Source of the DNA: JANQOH01 sp965243325
GTDB lineage: Bacteria > Pseudomonadota > Alphaproteobacteria > UBA7887
DNA length: 64,000 nucleotides
Assembly: GCA_965243325.1 (NCBI GenBank)
Contig: CBDEUQ010000003.1
Location: 1,178,001 to 1,242,000, forward strand
Reading direction: 5' to 3'
In this document: in pieces, positions 46,810-55,331 of the stretch
How the letters are laid out: the number at the start of each line of letters is the position of its first letter
How positions within the stretch are numbered: the stretch's first letter is position 1
Made by a program: the position numbers and the translations under genes
Notes under the pieces: model-generated
The model's input: the letters and a program-made list of their open reading frames with translations, nothing else
Told to the model about the DNA's origin: nothing
The model's database searches: none

Positions 46810-47277
46810 ATGGCGATCCGGTCTCTGATCCTGGCCCTGGCGTTCGCGGCGACCGCGGCGCCGGCTCCGGCCGAGCCGACGCTGCACACGCACGCCGCCA
46901 TCATCAAGAGCTTCCATCCGGATTCGGAGGCGGACTACAGCACCCTTCACCCTTCGCTCGGCATCGGCGGATCGCTGGCAGGCGAATGGCTGCACTGGCG
47001 TGCCGGCATGACCCACAACTCCCATTCGCGCTGGGGTCCCTTCGGCGGGCTGGTCGCCACTCTGGAGGTGGCCGAGGGCTGGCGCGTCGGCGTGAGCGCC
47101 GGTCTCGCGGGCAACTACGCGCAGGGACGCTGGGTCCGCCGGGGAGCCCTGCCCATCGTGCAGTGGCGGCGGCGAGACAGCGAGCTCACATGGGAGGCCG
47201 GCGCCATCCACCGCGAGGACGTCACCTTCATCGGCATCGGCGTGCTTGTGCCGCTGGCTCTGCCGGCGGCTCCCTGA
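46810..47277 (+). CDS. Small exported protein, possible outer-membrane beta barrel
   Basis: A 155-residue protein with a signal peptide (MAIRSLILALAFAATAAPAPA). The mature part alternates hydrophobic and polar residues with many Gly, Trp and His: IIKSFHPDSEADYSTLHPSL, HWRAGMTHNSHSRWGPFGG, VGVSAGLAGNYAQGRWVRRG, ending in FIGIGVLVPLAL. This pattern and an apolar end suggest a small 8-strand outer-membrane barrel, but I do not recognise the family. The pattern NSHSRWGPFGG followed by a Gly-rich strand is its best signature. A frameshifted paralogue is at 16515-16993. It sits on the opposite strand inside the lysC-ptsP-ispG block. GGAGG lies 8 bases before the ATG. Confidence 0.75.
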   Translation: MAIRSLILALAFAATAAPAPAEPTLHTHAAIIKSFHPDSEADYSTLHPSLGIGGSLAGEWLHWRAGMTHNSHSRWGPFGGLVATLEVAEGWRVGVSAGLAGNYAQGRWVRRGALPIVQWRRRDSELTWEAGAIHREDVTFIGIGVLVPLALPAAP

Positions 47278-47324
47278 GGCGGCGACGGGCGGCGCATCGC
47301 CGCCGCGTTGGCGCAGCCGGGCGG

Positions 47325-49598
47325 TCAGACGACGACCGCGTGGTCGAGCGCGAAGGCGCGCAGCAGCGGCTCGAGATCGTCGGCCGGCGAATCGCGAAGC
47401 GCGACGAGCATCGGCGCGAGCGGCCGCGTGTCGAGGCTGCGGCACATCGCCTTGACCGGCCCGACGCGGCTCGGCGACATCGACAAGGCGCGCACGCCGG
47501 CGCCGACCAGCGTCATCGCCGCCAGCGGGTCGCCCGCCACCTCGCCGCACACCGACAGCGGCACACCGGCGGCGTCGCAGGCGGCGGCGAGCTGGCGCAC
47601 CAGCGACAGCGCCGGCGGCGAGAACAGGCCGTAGCGGCGCGCGGTCGCCGCGTTGCCGCGGTCGCTCGCGAACAGGAACTGGAACAGATCGTTGCTGCCG
47701 AGGGAGAGAAAGTCGACGCGCGCGAGCAGCGCCGGAAGCTGCCACATCAGCGACGGCACCTCGACCATCGAGCCGACGACGAGGCCGTCGGCGCAGGGCT
47801 CGCCGCGCGCCTCCACCCGCGCCCGCTCGCGGTCGAGCAGGGCGCGGGCGCGGTCGAACTCGTCGACGGTGGCGATCATGGGGAACATGACGTGGAGGTC
47901 GCGTCCCGCCGCCGCGTGCAGCAGCGCGCGGAACTGCCGGCGGAGGAAGGCCGGACGGTCGAGGCCGACGCGGATCGCCCGCCAGCCCATGGCCGGGTTC
48001 TCCTCCTCTTCGCCCGCCGACAGGTACGGCAGCCGCTTGTCGCCGCCGATGTCGAGGGTGCGAAAGACCACGCGCCGGCCGCCGGCCTCGGCGAGAATCC
48101 CCCGGTAGAGGGCGGTCTGCTCCTCGACGTCGGGGAAGCGGGACGTCGTCATGAAGGCAATCTCGGTGCGGCAGAGGCCGACGCCGGCGGCGCCGAGCTC
48201 GTCGAACTGCTCGGCGCCGATCATCAGCCCGACGTTCACGTCCAGGGTCACGTCGACGCCGTCGAGCGTGCGCGCCGGAAGGTCGCGCAGGCGGCGGTAG
48301 AGCGCGCGCTGGCGAACGCGTTCGGCGACGCGCTCGCCGAGCACCGCGATCTCGCTTTCCTCGGGCCGCACGATCACCCGTCCGTCGCTGCCGTCGACGA
48401 CCACCGTCTCGCCGTCGCTGAGGCGCGCCAGGGCGTCCCTGACGTGGCCGACCATGGGGATCTCGAGCGCCCGCGCGACGATCGCCGCGTGCGCCGCGGG
48501 CGAGCCTTCCTCGAGGATCACGGCGCGCAGCCGCGCGCGGTCGTACTCGAGCAGCTGCGCGGCGCCGATGTTGCGCGCGACGAGCACCACGTCGTCGGCG
48601 CCGTCGGCGGACCCGCCGCCGCCGTGGCGGCCGCTCAGGTGGTCGATCAGGCGGTTGGCGAGCTCTTCGAGGTCGGCGAGGCGTTCGCGCAGGTAGGCGT
48701 CGGCGGCCTGGCCGAGGCGCAACCGCGAGTCCTCGTGGACGCGGTAGACCGCGGCCTCGGCGCTGAGGCCGGAGTCGATCGCCTCCTCGATCCGCCGCAG
48801 CCAGCCGGAATCGGCGGCGAACATGCGGAAGGTCTCGAGCACGTCGCGCGGCGCCGCCGCGCCGGCGCCGCCGGAACGCGCCATCAGGCGGTCGAGCCCC
48901 TCGCGCATGGAGTCCAGCGCCTCGGCGAGGCGCGCGCGCTCGGCCGCGGGGTCGTCGGCGACGAGGCGCTCGATCGGGGCCCGGGCGCGCACGATCGCGG
49001 CGCGGCCCCAGGCCAGGCCGCGCGCCAGCGGCCGGCCCTCGATGAGGCCGCGGCCGCCGGTGCCGCCCTCGGGCGCCAGCCACTCGGTGGGGCCGACGAG
49101 CTCGCCGCCGGCGATCAGCTCGGCGACGACCATTCCGACGACCTGCAGCGTCTCCAGCTCGTCTTCGTGGTAGTGGCGGGGGGTGCGGTTCTGGACGATG
49201 AGCACGCCGACGACGCGGCCGTCGCGCAGGAGCGGCACGCCCATGAGCGACTTGTAGATCTCCTCGCCGGTTTCCGGGCGGTAGGCGAACAGCGGGTGCG
49301 ACTGCGCGTCGGCGAGCGCCAGCGGACGCGCGTGCGCGGCGATGTGGCCGACCAGCCCCTCGCCCAGCCCCAGCCGCGTCTTGTGGACGGCGCGCGGGTT
49401 GAGCCCCTCGGTCGCGAACAGCTCGAGCAGGTCGCCGGCGCGCATGACGTAGCACGAGCACACTTCGGCCACCATGTCGGCGGCGATCAGGCGCACCACG
49501 CGGTCGAGCCTGGCCTGCGCGCCGCCGCGCCCCGCCATCACGTCGCGCAGGCGGCGCAGCAGCCGCCGCGACGTGCCGACGGGCTGGACGGCGGTCAT
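47325..49598 (-). CDS. ptsP: Phosphoenolpyruvate-protein phosphotransferase PtsP (EI-Ntr)
   Basis: A 757-residue enzyme I of the nitrogen PTS. An N-terminal GAF domain (about 20-165) is followed by the EI domains: the phospho-His in EEGSPAAHAAIVARALEIPM, the PEP site GLCRTEIAFMTTSRFPDVEE and FRTLDIGGDKRLPYL, and the C-terminal MVEVPSLMWQLPALLARVDF with SLGSNDLFQFLFASDR. It passes phosphate from PEP to NPr and on to EIIA-Ntr, linking carbon and nitrogen state. The ATG overlaps the end of the upstream nitronate monooxygenase by 4 bases (ATGA). Confidence 0.95.
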   Translation of the reverse strand: MTAVQPVGTSRRLLRRLRDVMAGRGGAQARLDRVVRLIAADMVAEVCSCYVMRAGDLLELFATEGLNPRAVHKTRLGLGEGLVGHIAAHARPLALADAQSHPLFAYRPETGEEIYKSLMGVPLLRDGRVVGVLIVQNRTPRHYHEDELETLQVVGMVVAELIAGGELVGPTEWLAPEGGTGGRGLIEGRPLARGLAWGRAAIVRARAPIERLVADDPAAERARLAEALDSMREGLDRLMARSGGAGAAAPRDVLETFRMFAADSGWLRRIEEAIDSGLSAEAAVYRVHEDSRLRLGQAADAYLRERLADLEELANRLIDHLSGRHGGGGSADGADDVVLVARNIGAAQLLEYDRARLRAVILEEGSPAAHAAIVARALEIPMVGHVRDALARLSDGETVVVDGSDGRVIVRPEESEIAVLGERVAERVRQRALYRRLRDLPARTLDGVDVTLDVNVGLMIGAEQFDELGAAGVGLCRTEIAFMTTSRFPDVEEQTALYRGILAEAGGRRVVFRTLDIGGDKRLPYLSAGEEEENPAMGWRAIRVGLDRPAFLRRQFRALLHAAAGRDLHVMFPMIATVDEFDRARALLDRERARVEARGEPCADGLVVGSMVEVPSLMWQLPALLARVDFLSLGSNDLFQFLFASDRGNAATARRYGLFSPPALSLVRQLAAACDAAGVPLSVCGEVAGDPLAAMTLVGAGVRALSMSPSRVGPVKAMCRSLDTRPLAPMLVALRDSPADDLEPLLRAFALDHAVVV

Positions 49599-50641
49599 GC
49601 CTCGCGGCGAAGCGCCAGCGCTGCCGCCGCCTGGTCGACCAGCGTGGCGATGATCTCGGCGCACGACTCCTCGCCCCGGACCATGCCGACGCTCTGCCCC
49701 GCCATCATCGACCCGGCCTCGACATCGCCCTCGATCACGGCGAGCCGGAGGGCGCCGACCCAGAACTTCTCGATCTCGAGCCGCGCCTCGTCGAGCGCGA
49801 GCTCGCCCGCCGAGTAGCGGTCGAGGACCTCGCGCTGGAAGGCGACGAAACGGCGCGAGGCGTCGTTCGCCAGCGCGCGGACCGGGATGACGGGAAAGCG
49901 CGGGTCGAGCTGGACCGAGGGCTGCGCGTCGCGCGCGTGGGCGCGGATGACCGCCTTCTTGAACGCCGGATGGGCGATCGATTCGCGGGCGCAGACGAAG
50001 CGCGTGCCGAGCTGGCAGCCGGCGGCGCCGAGCTCGAGGTAGGCGGCGATCGCCTCGCCGCGGCCGAGGCCGCCGGCGACGAGAACCGGCACCTGGTCGA
50101 TGGCGGGCAGAATCTCCTGCGCCAGTACGCCGGTGGACACCGGGCCGATGTGGCCGCCCGCCTCCATGCCCTCGATGATCAGCCCGTCGACGCCCATGCG
50201 CACGAGCCTCCGCGCCAGCGCCAGAGCCGGCGCGAAGCAGAGGACGCGGGCGCCGGAGTCCTTGATGCGGCGGACGGCCGCGGCGCGCGGCAGGCCGCCG
50301 GCGAGAACCACGTGGCTCACGCCGCGCTCGGCGCAGACGTCGATCAGCGCCTCGAGCTCGGGGTGCATGGTGATGAGGTTGACGCCGAACGGCGCCGCGG
50401 TGCGCGCGCGCGTGGCGGCGATCTCCTCGCTCAGCAGGTCGGGCCCCATCGAGCCGCAGGCGATGACGCCGAAGCCGCCGGCGTTCGACACCGCCGAGAC
50501 GAACGCGCGCTCGGAGACCCACGACATGGCGCCGGCCATGATCGCGTAGCGGCTGCCGAGCAGCGCGCAGCCGCCGGCCCACTGCCGCTCGAGACGTTCG
50601 TAGCCGGCCGCCAGCCGGGCGCCGGCGGTATCATTCGGCAT
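49595..50641 (-). CDS. Nitronate monooxygenase / 2-nitropropane dioxygenase family protein
   Basis: A 348-residue FMN TIM-barrel protein. Segments are YAIMAGAMSWVSERAFVSAV, NAGGFGVIACGSM, APFGVNLITMHPEL, GVDGLIIEGMEAGGHIGP and VPVLVAGGLGRGEAIAAYLE, the last two contacting FMN phosphate. It would oxidise nitronates or be an enoyl reductase-like relative; the catalytic His of true nitronate monooxygenases is in GGHIGP. It sits between lysC and ptsP, overlapping lysC by 11 bp and ptsP by 4 bp, so it belongs to this operon although its link to the neighbours is unclear. Confidence 0.9.
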   Translation of the reverse strand: MPNDTAGARLAAGYERLERQWAGGCALLGSRYAIMAGAMSWVSERAFVSAVSNAGGFGVIACGSMGPDLLSEEIAATRARTAAPFGVNLITMHPELEALIDVCAERGVSHVVLAGGLPRAAAVRRIKDSGARVLCFAPALALARRLVRMGVDGLIIEGMEAGGHIGPVSTGVLAQEILPAIDQVPVLVAGGLGRGEAIAAYLELGAAGCQLGTRFVCARESIAHPAFKKAVIRAHARDAQPSVQLDPRFPVIPVRALANDASRRFVAFQREVLDRYSAGELALDEARLEIEKFWVGALRLAVIEGDVEAGSMMAGQSVGMVRGEESCAEIIATLVDQAAAALALRREA

Positions 50642-51851
50642 CGAGACCGTAAGCCGTGTGCAGCGCGCGCAGGGCGAGCTCCGCGTACTCCTCGGCGATC
50701 AGCACGCTCACCTTGATCTCCGAGGTGGAGATCGCCTGGATGTTGATTCCCTTGTCGGACAGGGTCTGGAACATGCGCTGGGCGACCCCGGCGTGGCTGC
50801 GCATGCCGACGCCGATGACCGAGATCTTGACCACGTCCGGGTCGGCGAGGAGGCGGGCGTACCCGAGATCGCCGCGCGCCGCCTCGAGCGCCGATACCGC
50901 GCGGTCCATGTCGGCCTTGCCGAGGGTAAACGTGATGTCCGCCCGCTTGCCGTCGTGCGACGAGCTCTGCACGATCATGTCGACGTTCACGCCGGCGTCG
51001 GCGAGCGGGCCGAAGATGCGCGCCGCGATGCCCGGACTGTCGGCGATGTGCGCGAGGGTGATCTTCGCCTCATCGCGCGAGTAGGCGATGCTGCTGACGA
51101 CGTTCTGTTCCACGATTTCGTCCTCATCGACGAGCGCCGTGCCCGTACCCGCCGCGAAGCTCGACAGGACCCGCAGCGTGACGCGGCGGCGCATGGCGAT
51201 CTCGACGGCGCGGGTCTGCAGGACGCGGGCGCCGAGCGAGGCCATCTCCAGCATTTCCTCGTAGGCGATTCTATCGAGTTTGCGGGCCTTCGCAACGACG
51301 CGCGGGTCGCCGGTGTAGACCCCGTCGACGTCGGTGTAGATGTCGCAGCGGCGGGCGTCGAGCGCCGCCGCGAGCGCCACCGCCGAGGCGTCCGAGCCGC
51401 CGCGGCCGAGGGTCGTCAGGCGCCGTCTCGGGCTCAGGCCCTGGAAGCCGGCGACCACCGCGACCTCGCCTTCCTCCATGCGGCGCGCGATGTCGCCGGT
51501 GTCGATGTCCTCGATGCGCGCCTTGCCGTGCAGGCCGTCGGTGCGGATCGGCAGCTGCCACGCCAGCCACGAGCGCGCCGGCACGCCGGCGTCCTGGAGC
51601 GCCAGCGCCAGCAGCCCGGCGCTCACCTGCTCGCCGCTCGCCACCACCGTGTCGTACTCGCGGGCGTCGTGGAGGCGCGCCGTCTCGCGCGCGAGGCGGT
51701 CGAGCCGCTCGGTCTCGCCGGCCATGGCCGAGACGACGACGGCCACCCGGTCGCCGTCCTCGACCGCGGCGCGGACGTGCCGGGCGGCGTTGCGGATGCG
51801 GTCGAGGTCGCCCACCGACGTGCCGCCGAATTTCTGTACGATGCGAGCCAA
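50631..51851 (-). CDS. lysC: Aspartate kinase
   Basis: A 406-residue monofunctional aspartokinase, first step to lysine, threonine and methionine. The kinase domain opens with MARIVQKFGGTSVGD-like sequence and has SAMAGETERL, TTLGRGGSDASAVALAAAL and DIYTDVDGVYTGDPR. Two ACT domains at the C-terminus (about 260-406), with KITLAHIADSPGIAARIFGP and KISVIGVGMRSHAGVAQRM, bind lysine/threonine for feedback control. No ATG fits; the TTG at 51851 is directly before ARIVQKFGG and has GGAGG/GGAG upstream. Divergent from ubiG with an 84-bp gap. Confidence 0.95.
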   Translation of the reverse strand: MARIVQKFGGTSVGDLDRIRNAARHVRAAVEDGDRVAVVVSAMAGETERLDRLARETARLHDAREYDTVVASGEQVSAGLLALALQDAGVPARSWLAWQLPIRTDGLHGKARIEDIDTGDIARRMEEGEVAVVAGFQGLSPRRRLTTLGRGGSDASAVALAAALDARRCDIYTDVDGVYTGDPRVVAKARKLDRIAYEEMLEMASLGARVLQTRAVEIAMRRRVTLRVLSSFAAGTGTALVDEDEIVEQNVVSSIAYSRDEAKITLAHIADSPGIAARIFGPLADAGVNVDMIVQSSSHDGKRADITFTLGKADMDRAVSALEAARGDLGYARLLADPDVVKISVIGVGMRSHAGVAQRMFQTLSDKGINIQAISTSEIKVSVLIAEEYAELALRALHTAYGLDAE

Positions 51852-51935
51852 CGGATGCTCCGCCTCCTGCGCCGCCCGCCGCACCGGGGGCGGTCTGGTA
51901 TAACGGCATCGCTTTCGTTCCGACAAGCGGACGCC

Positions 51936-52670
51936 ATGAGCGACCGACCGACCGCCGACCCGGAAGAAGTCGCCCGCTTCGACGCCGCCGCCGCCGAGTG
52001 GTGGGACGAGACGGGGCCGCAGGCGGCGCTGCACGCCATCAACCCGGCGCGCCTCGCCTTCGTCCGCGCCATGCTGGTCGCCCGCTTCGGCCGCGACGAT
52101 GGGGCGCTGGCGCCGTTCGGCGGCCTCCGCGTGCTCGACGCCGGCTGCGGCGGCGGCCTCGTCGCCGAGCCCTTGGCGCGCCTCGGCGCGCGCGTCACGG
52201 CCATCGATGCGGCGGCGCAGGCGATCGCCGTGGCGCGTCGCCACGCCGCCGAGGCGGGGCTCGACATCGACTACCGCACGGGCGCCGTCGAGGACGTGGG
52301 CGGCGAGACGTTCGACGCGGTGCTCGCGCTCGAAGTCGTCGAGCACGCGGCCGACGTGCCGGCGTTCCTCGCCGCCGCGGCGGCGCGGGTCGCGCCCGGC
52401 GGCCTGCTGATCGCGGCGACGCTCAACCGCACCGCGCGCGCCTTCGCGGAGGCGATCGTGGGCGCCGAATACATCCTTCGCTGGCTGCCGCGCGGCACCC
52501 ACCGTTGGTCGAGGTTCGTCCGCCCGAGCGAGCTGATCGGCGGCCTCGTCGCGAACGGGCTGTATCCGGTGGACACCGCCGGCCTCTCGTACCGCCCGCT
52601 CGCCGGTCGCTGGGCGGTCACGCGCGACCTGTCGGTCAACTACATGGTGTGCGCGGCGCGGCCGGGGTGA
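51936..52670 (+). CDS. ubiG: Ubiquinone biosynthesis O-methyltransferase
   Basis: A 244-residue UbiG that performs both O-methylations in ubiquinone synthesis. It begins EVARFDAAAAEWWDETGP, the family's entry motif, then ALHAINPARLAFV. The SAM-binding loop is VLDAGCGGGLVAEPLARLG, and TLNRTARAFAEAIVGAEYIL with LPRGTHRWSRFVRPSEL complete the signature. The ATG was chosen to match the family start; longer frames upstream are lysC shadows. ubiG divergent from lysC is the normal alphaproteobacterial arrangement. Confidence 0.96.
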   Translation: MSDRPTADPEEVARFDAAAAEWWDETGPQAALHAINPARLAFVRAMLVARFGRDDGALAPFGGLRVLDAGCGGGLVAEPLARLGARVTAIDAAAQAIAVARRHAAEAGLDIDYRTGAVEDVGGETFDAVLALEVVEHAADVPAFLAAAAARVAPGGLLIAATLNRTARAFAEAIVGAEYILRWLPRGTHRWSRFVRPSELIGGLVANGLYPVDTAGLSYRPLAGRWAVTRDLSVNYMVCAARPG

Positions 52671-52760
52671 GTGGGGAGTGGGCAAGCCGGTGATCTTCGC
52701 CGAAACCGCGATCGGCGGCGCCACCACCCCCCAGGAAACGCGGCGTCCGAAACGAGCGTG

Positions 52761-53045
52761 TCAGAGGCCGCGATAAGCCTGTCGGCGATGCGCGACCCTC
52801 ACGACGAGAACGCGCAAGGCATCGTCCTCGATGCACACCACGATGCGCCAATCTCCCACGCGGTAGCGCCAAAGCGGGGCCGATCGGGCAGCGTCGGGGC
52901 GCTTGAGAGGGGCGCCGAAGCGGCGCGGATCGTCCAGAACGCGGATTCGGTCGCGCAGAAACGAAGCGATGCGGCGCGCAACCCGGTCGTCGAGCCGGCG
53001 CATGTCCCTCAGGGCGCCGGCGTCGAATTCAATCCGCCAGGCCAA
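52761..53045 (-). CDS. RelE/ParE-type toxin
   Basis: A 94-residue basic protein: AWRIEFDAGALRDMRRLDDR, FGAPLKRPDAARSAPLWRYR, VGDWRIVVCIEDDALRVLVV, VRVAHRRQAYRG. This is the RelE fold, an mRNA interferase or gyrase-type toxin. The catalytic RelE residues (Arg, the final YR) are present. The TTG start at 53045 matches AWRIEF at the N-terminus and lies within the end of the antitoxin gene (17-bp overlap), so toxin is translated only after antitoxin. Confidence 0.88.
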   Translation of the reverse strand: MAWRIEFDAGALRDMRRLDDRVARRIASFLRDRIRVLDDPRRFGAPLKRPDAARSAPLWRYRVGDWRIVVCIEDDALRVLVVRVAHRRQAYRGL

Positions 53046-53253
53046 GCACCTGCTCCACCTCCTCAAGCGTGTAGGTGCGCGATTTGCCGGCCCTGTTGTC
53101 GGCCAAACGTCGTTCCGCGAGATAGAGATCCTCAAGATCGTCCAGATGTTCGAGGATCGCCTCGCGGGCGTAGAAGCTCTTGGTGCGCCCTGTCGCCTTT
53201 GCCAGCCGGTCGAGACGGCTTTCGATGTCGGCGGGTAGTCTGATCGCGAGCAT
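53029..53253 (-). CDS. Ribbon-helix-helix antitoxin (RelB/StbD-like)
   Basis: A 74-residue protein: MLAIRLPADIESRLDRLAKA, TGRTKSFYAREAILEHLDDL, then DLYLAERRLADNRAGKSRTY. The first part is a ribbon-helix-helix DNA-binding domain and the acidic C-terminus wraps the toxin. It precedes the RelE-type toxin with a 17-bp overlap. It probably represses its own operon. An upstream ATG gives 12 more residues but lacks family likeness. Confidence 0.88.
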   Translation of the reverse strand: MLAIRLPADIESRLDRLAKATGRTKSFYAREAILEHLDDLEDLYLAERRLADNRAGKSRTYTLEEVEQVLGLAD

Positions 53254-53319
53254 CGTCGGGCTCCATCCGTTGCCGGACGAGTATAGCACCCGGTCGCGCC
53301 GTCGTACGGAGGGCGGCGG

Positions 53320-54240
53320 TCAGGCGCCGCCGAGAGCGTTCTCGTGGCCGAGACCGAGGATCCACGCCTCTTCGCATTCGACCAGGCGGCGCTCTTCGGG
53401 AGCGAGACGGGACGGGCCCGCGAACAGGGGCGCGAGGCGCTCTCGTCCATCCAGCCGTGCGAAGGCGGCTGCGTTCACGCGGACCTGTGCGCGGTCGAGG
53501 ATCTCCCCCTCCCGCCGACAACGGCGAATCCGTCCCCGGAGGAGCGAGGGGTAGATCTCGGCAACCACGAGCGGAGGGTGCGAGGCATCGGCGGTTCGCA
53601 GACCGGTTTGAAACGGCCATACCGCTCCGCGGCCGGCGATGCGCGGGTCGTCCAGCAGGCGCTTCAGCGCAGGCAGGCCGAGAAGGATCTGCGAACCGAC
53701 GGACCCGGCGTAGGCCAACTGCCAAACGGTCTTCGCGCCGGCGGCGCACCGATCGGCGATCCGGCGTTCCGGCGGGTGTTCGCCCCGGCAGGCGCGATCC
53801 TTCATCCTCGCCGGTATCTCCGGGAAATCCCACTGCCGCGGGCGGCCCCAGAACGGGCCCGTTCCGGGCCAATGGCGGGCGATGCGCGTCGCGACCGCGT
53901 AGCGATTGTTGGCGTTGTCGCTTCCGTCTTCGATCCGCTCGGCGAGCCACCGCCAGAGTTTCAGCGCCGAAGCGTCGCCGGTCAGTCGCTTCGCCACGCC
54001 CGCCGGATAGCCGAACGGGAAATCGAACCCGGCGAGCACACGCCGGCCGGCGTCCAGCTCTCCGGCCACGAAAGCGCCAAGGCGCTCGATGGCTTCGCGG
54101 CGCGTGCGGGCGTATTGCGGCTCCAGCGCGCGGCCGCCGCAGACCGCCGCCCACCAGATCGCATCGAGGCTGGGCCGGCGGGGACTCGGCTTCGACCGCG
54201 CCGACCAGTCGACGACGACATGCGTGTCGAAGACCGGCAC
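53320..54240 (-). CDS. Hypothetical protein, possible RNase-H-like fold
   Basis: A 306-residue soluble protein. It opens THVVVDWSARSKPSPRRPSL with the DWSA motif, then VLAGFDFPFGYPAGVAKRL, in which an Asp ends a second strand. This pair of acidic strands recalls DUF429 and other RNase-H-like proteins. Later parts include KTVWQLAYAGSVGSQILLGL, VVAEIYPSLL and NAAAFARLDGRERLAPLF. Similar proteins in Rhizobiales are often mis-labelled as cobalamin or molybdopterin genes; no such context exists here. It lies 5 bp after the flavin oxidoreductase, on the same strand. Function unknown. Confidence 0.7.
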   Translation of the reverse strand: MPVFDTHVVVDWSARSKPSPRRPSLDAIWWAAVCGGRALEPQYARTRREAIERLGAFVAGELDAGRRVLAGFDFPFGYPAGVAKRLTGDASALKLWRWLAERIEDGSDNANNRYAVATRIARHWPGTGPFWGRPRQWDFPEIPARMKDRACRGEHPPERRIADRCAAGAKTVWQLAYAGSVGSQILLGLPALKRLLDDPRIAGRGAVWPFQTGLRTADASHPPLVVAEIYPSLLRGRIRRCRREGEILDRAQVRVNAAAFARLDGRERLAPLFAGPSRLAPEERRLVECEEAWILGLGHENALGGA

Positions 54241-54245
54241 CCCGC

Positions 54246-55331
54246 TCAGGCCGTGGCGCGGGCCAGCGCCGGCAGGACCTCGTTCGCCATCAGTTCCATC
54301 GAGCGCCTCATCGCGCGCTTGTCAGTCCAGTCGTGCGCCGTCATCACCAGATGGCCGAAGGGGCCCACCTCGTCGCGGAAGGCGAGCAGCCGCTCCGTCA
54401 CCTGCGCCGGGGTGCCGCGGATCACCAGCTTGTCCACGAGCTCGCCCGGCGTCAGCGCGTCGGGGTCGGCGCCCGGCTCGGTGATCGCCAGCGCGCGCAT
54501 CCCGGCGCGGTCGAAGATGCGGAACAGGTAGTCGTAGTAGTAGTCGAAGGTGCCGCCCGGCCGCTTGACGAACTCCTCCGCCTCCTCGGCGTCGTCGGCG
54601 ACGAAGACGCTGCGCGCGACGCGCCAGCGCGACGGGTCCGGCTGCCGGTTCCGCTTCGCGCACTCGTCGGCGTACGCCTCCCAGTGCGACCGGACCGACC
54701 AGGCGCCGACGAAGTTCGCCGAGATCGGGTCCCAGCCGCGCGCCGCGGCGAGGCGCATGGTGCCCGAGCCGGGGCTCATCGCCGAGACCGCGATCGGCGG
54801 GTGCGGCTTCTGGAACGGCTTCGCCATTCGCCCCAGGCCGATGTCGTCGTACGCCCACTCCTCGACCTTCGTCGTCCAGTGCTTGCCGCGAATGTCGTAC
54901 GGCGGGTCGGAGCGCCAGATCTCGAGGATGGTGTCGATGGACTCGACCATCATCTCGCCGCGGTCCTTGTCGGCGACGCCGAACAGCTCGAAGTCGGGCG
55001 GCAGCCCGCCGGGGCCGATCCCCATGATGAAGCGCCCCTGCGAGAGGTGGTCGAACATCGCCGCGTGCCCGGCGATCAGCGCCGGATGGTACTGCGACAT
55101 GCAGATGACGCCGGTGGCGAGCTTGATGCGCCGGGTGCGCGCGATGAGATTGGCCATGAACAACAGCGGCGAGGTGATCGGCTCGACCGACGAACAGTGG
55201 TGTTCGCCCACCCAGACCTCCTCGAAGCCGAGCCGGTCGGCGAGCTCCACGGCTTCCACGTCCTCCTCGAGCGACGTGTGGTAGTCCTTGTCGCGGTGGT
55301 GCACGGGCATCATGAAATAGGACAGCTTCAC
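54246..55331 (-). CDS. LLM-class flavin-dependent oxidoreductase
   Basis: A 361-residue bacterial-luciferase-like TIM-barrel enzyme. Its N-terminus is KLSYFMMPVHHRDKDYHTSL, followed by LADRLGFEEVWVGEHHCSSV, IKLATGVICMSQYHPALIAG and GRFIMGIGPGGLPPDFELFG. It is of the FMN-dependent alkanal/limonene-like monooxygenase type and would hydroxylate a small organic substrate using reduced flavin from an outside reductase. The GTG start overlaps the stop of the upstream beta-lactamase-like gene by 4 bases (GTGA). A distant relative, cut by the window edge, is at 3-485. Confidence 0.9.
   Translation of the reverse strand: MKLSYFMMPVHHRDKDYHTSLEEDVEAVELADRLGFEEVWVGEHHCSSVEPITSPLLFMANLIARTRRIKLATGVICMSQYHPALIAGHAAMFDHLSQGRFIMGIGPGGLPPDFELFGVADKDRGEMMVESIDTILEIWRSDPPYDIRGKHWTTKVEEWAYDDIGLGRMAKPFQKPHPPIAVSAMSPGSGTMRLAAARGWDPISANFVGAWSVRSHWEAYADECAKRNRQPDPSRWRVARSVFVADDAEEAEEFVKRPGGTFDYYYDYLFRIFDRAGMRALAITEPGADPDALTPGELVDKLVIRGTPAQVTERLLAFRDEVGPFGHLVMTAHDWTDKRAMRRSMELMANEVLPALARATA

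Noticed and set aside
46554..49817. Plus-strand open frame of 1087 codons opposite ptsP
   Set aside because: Antisense of ptsP; no motif and shadow composition.
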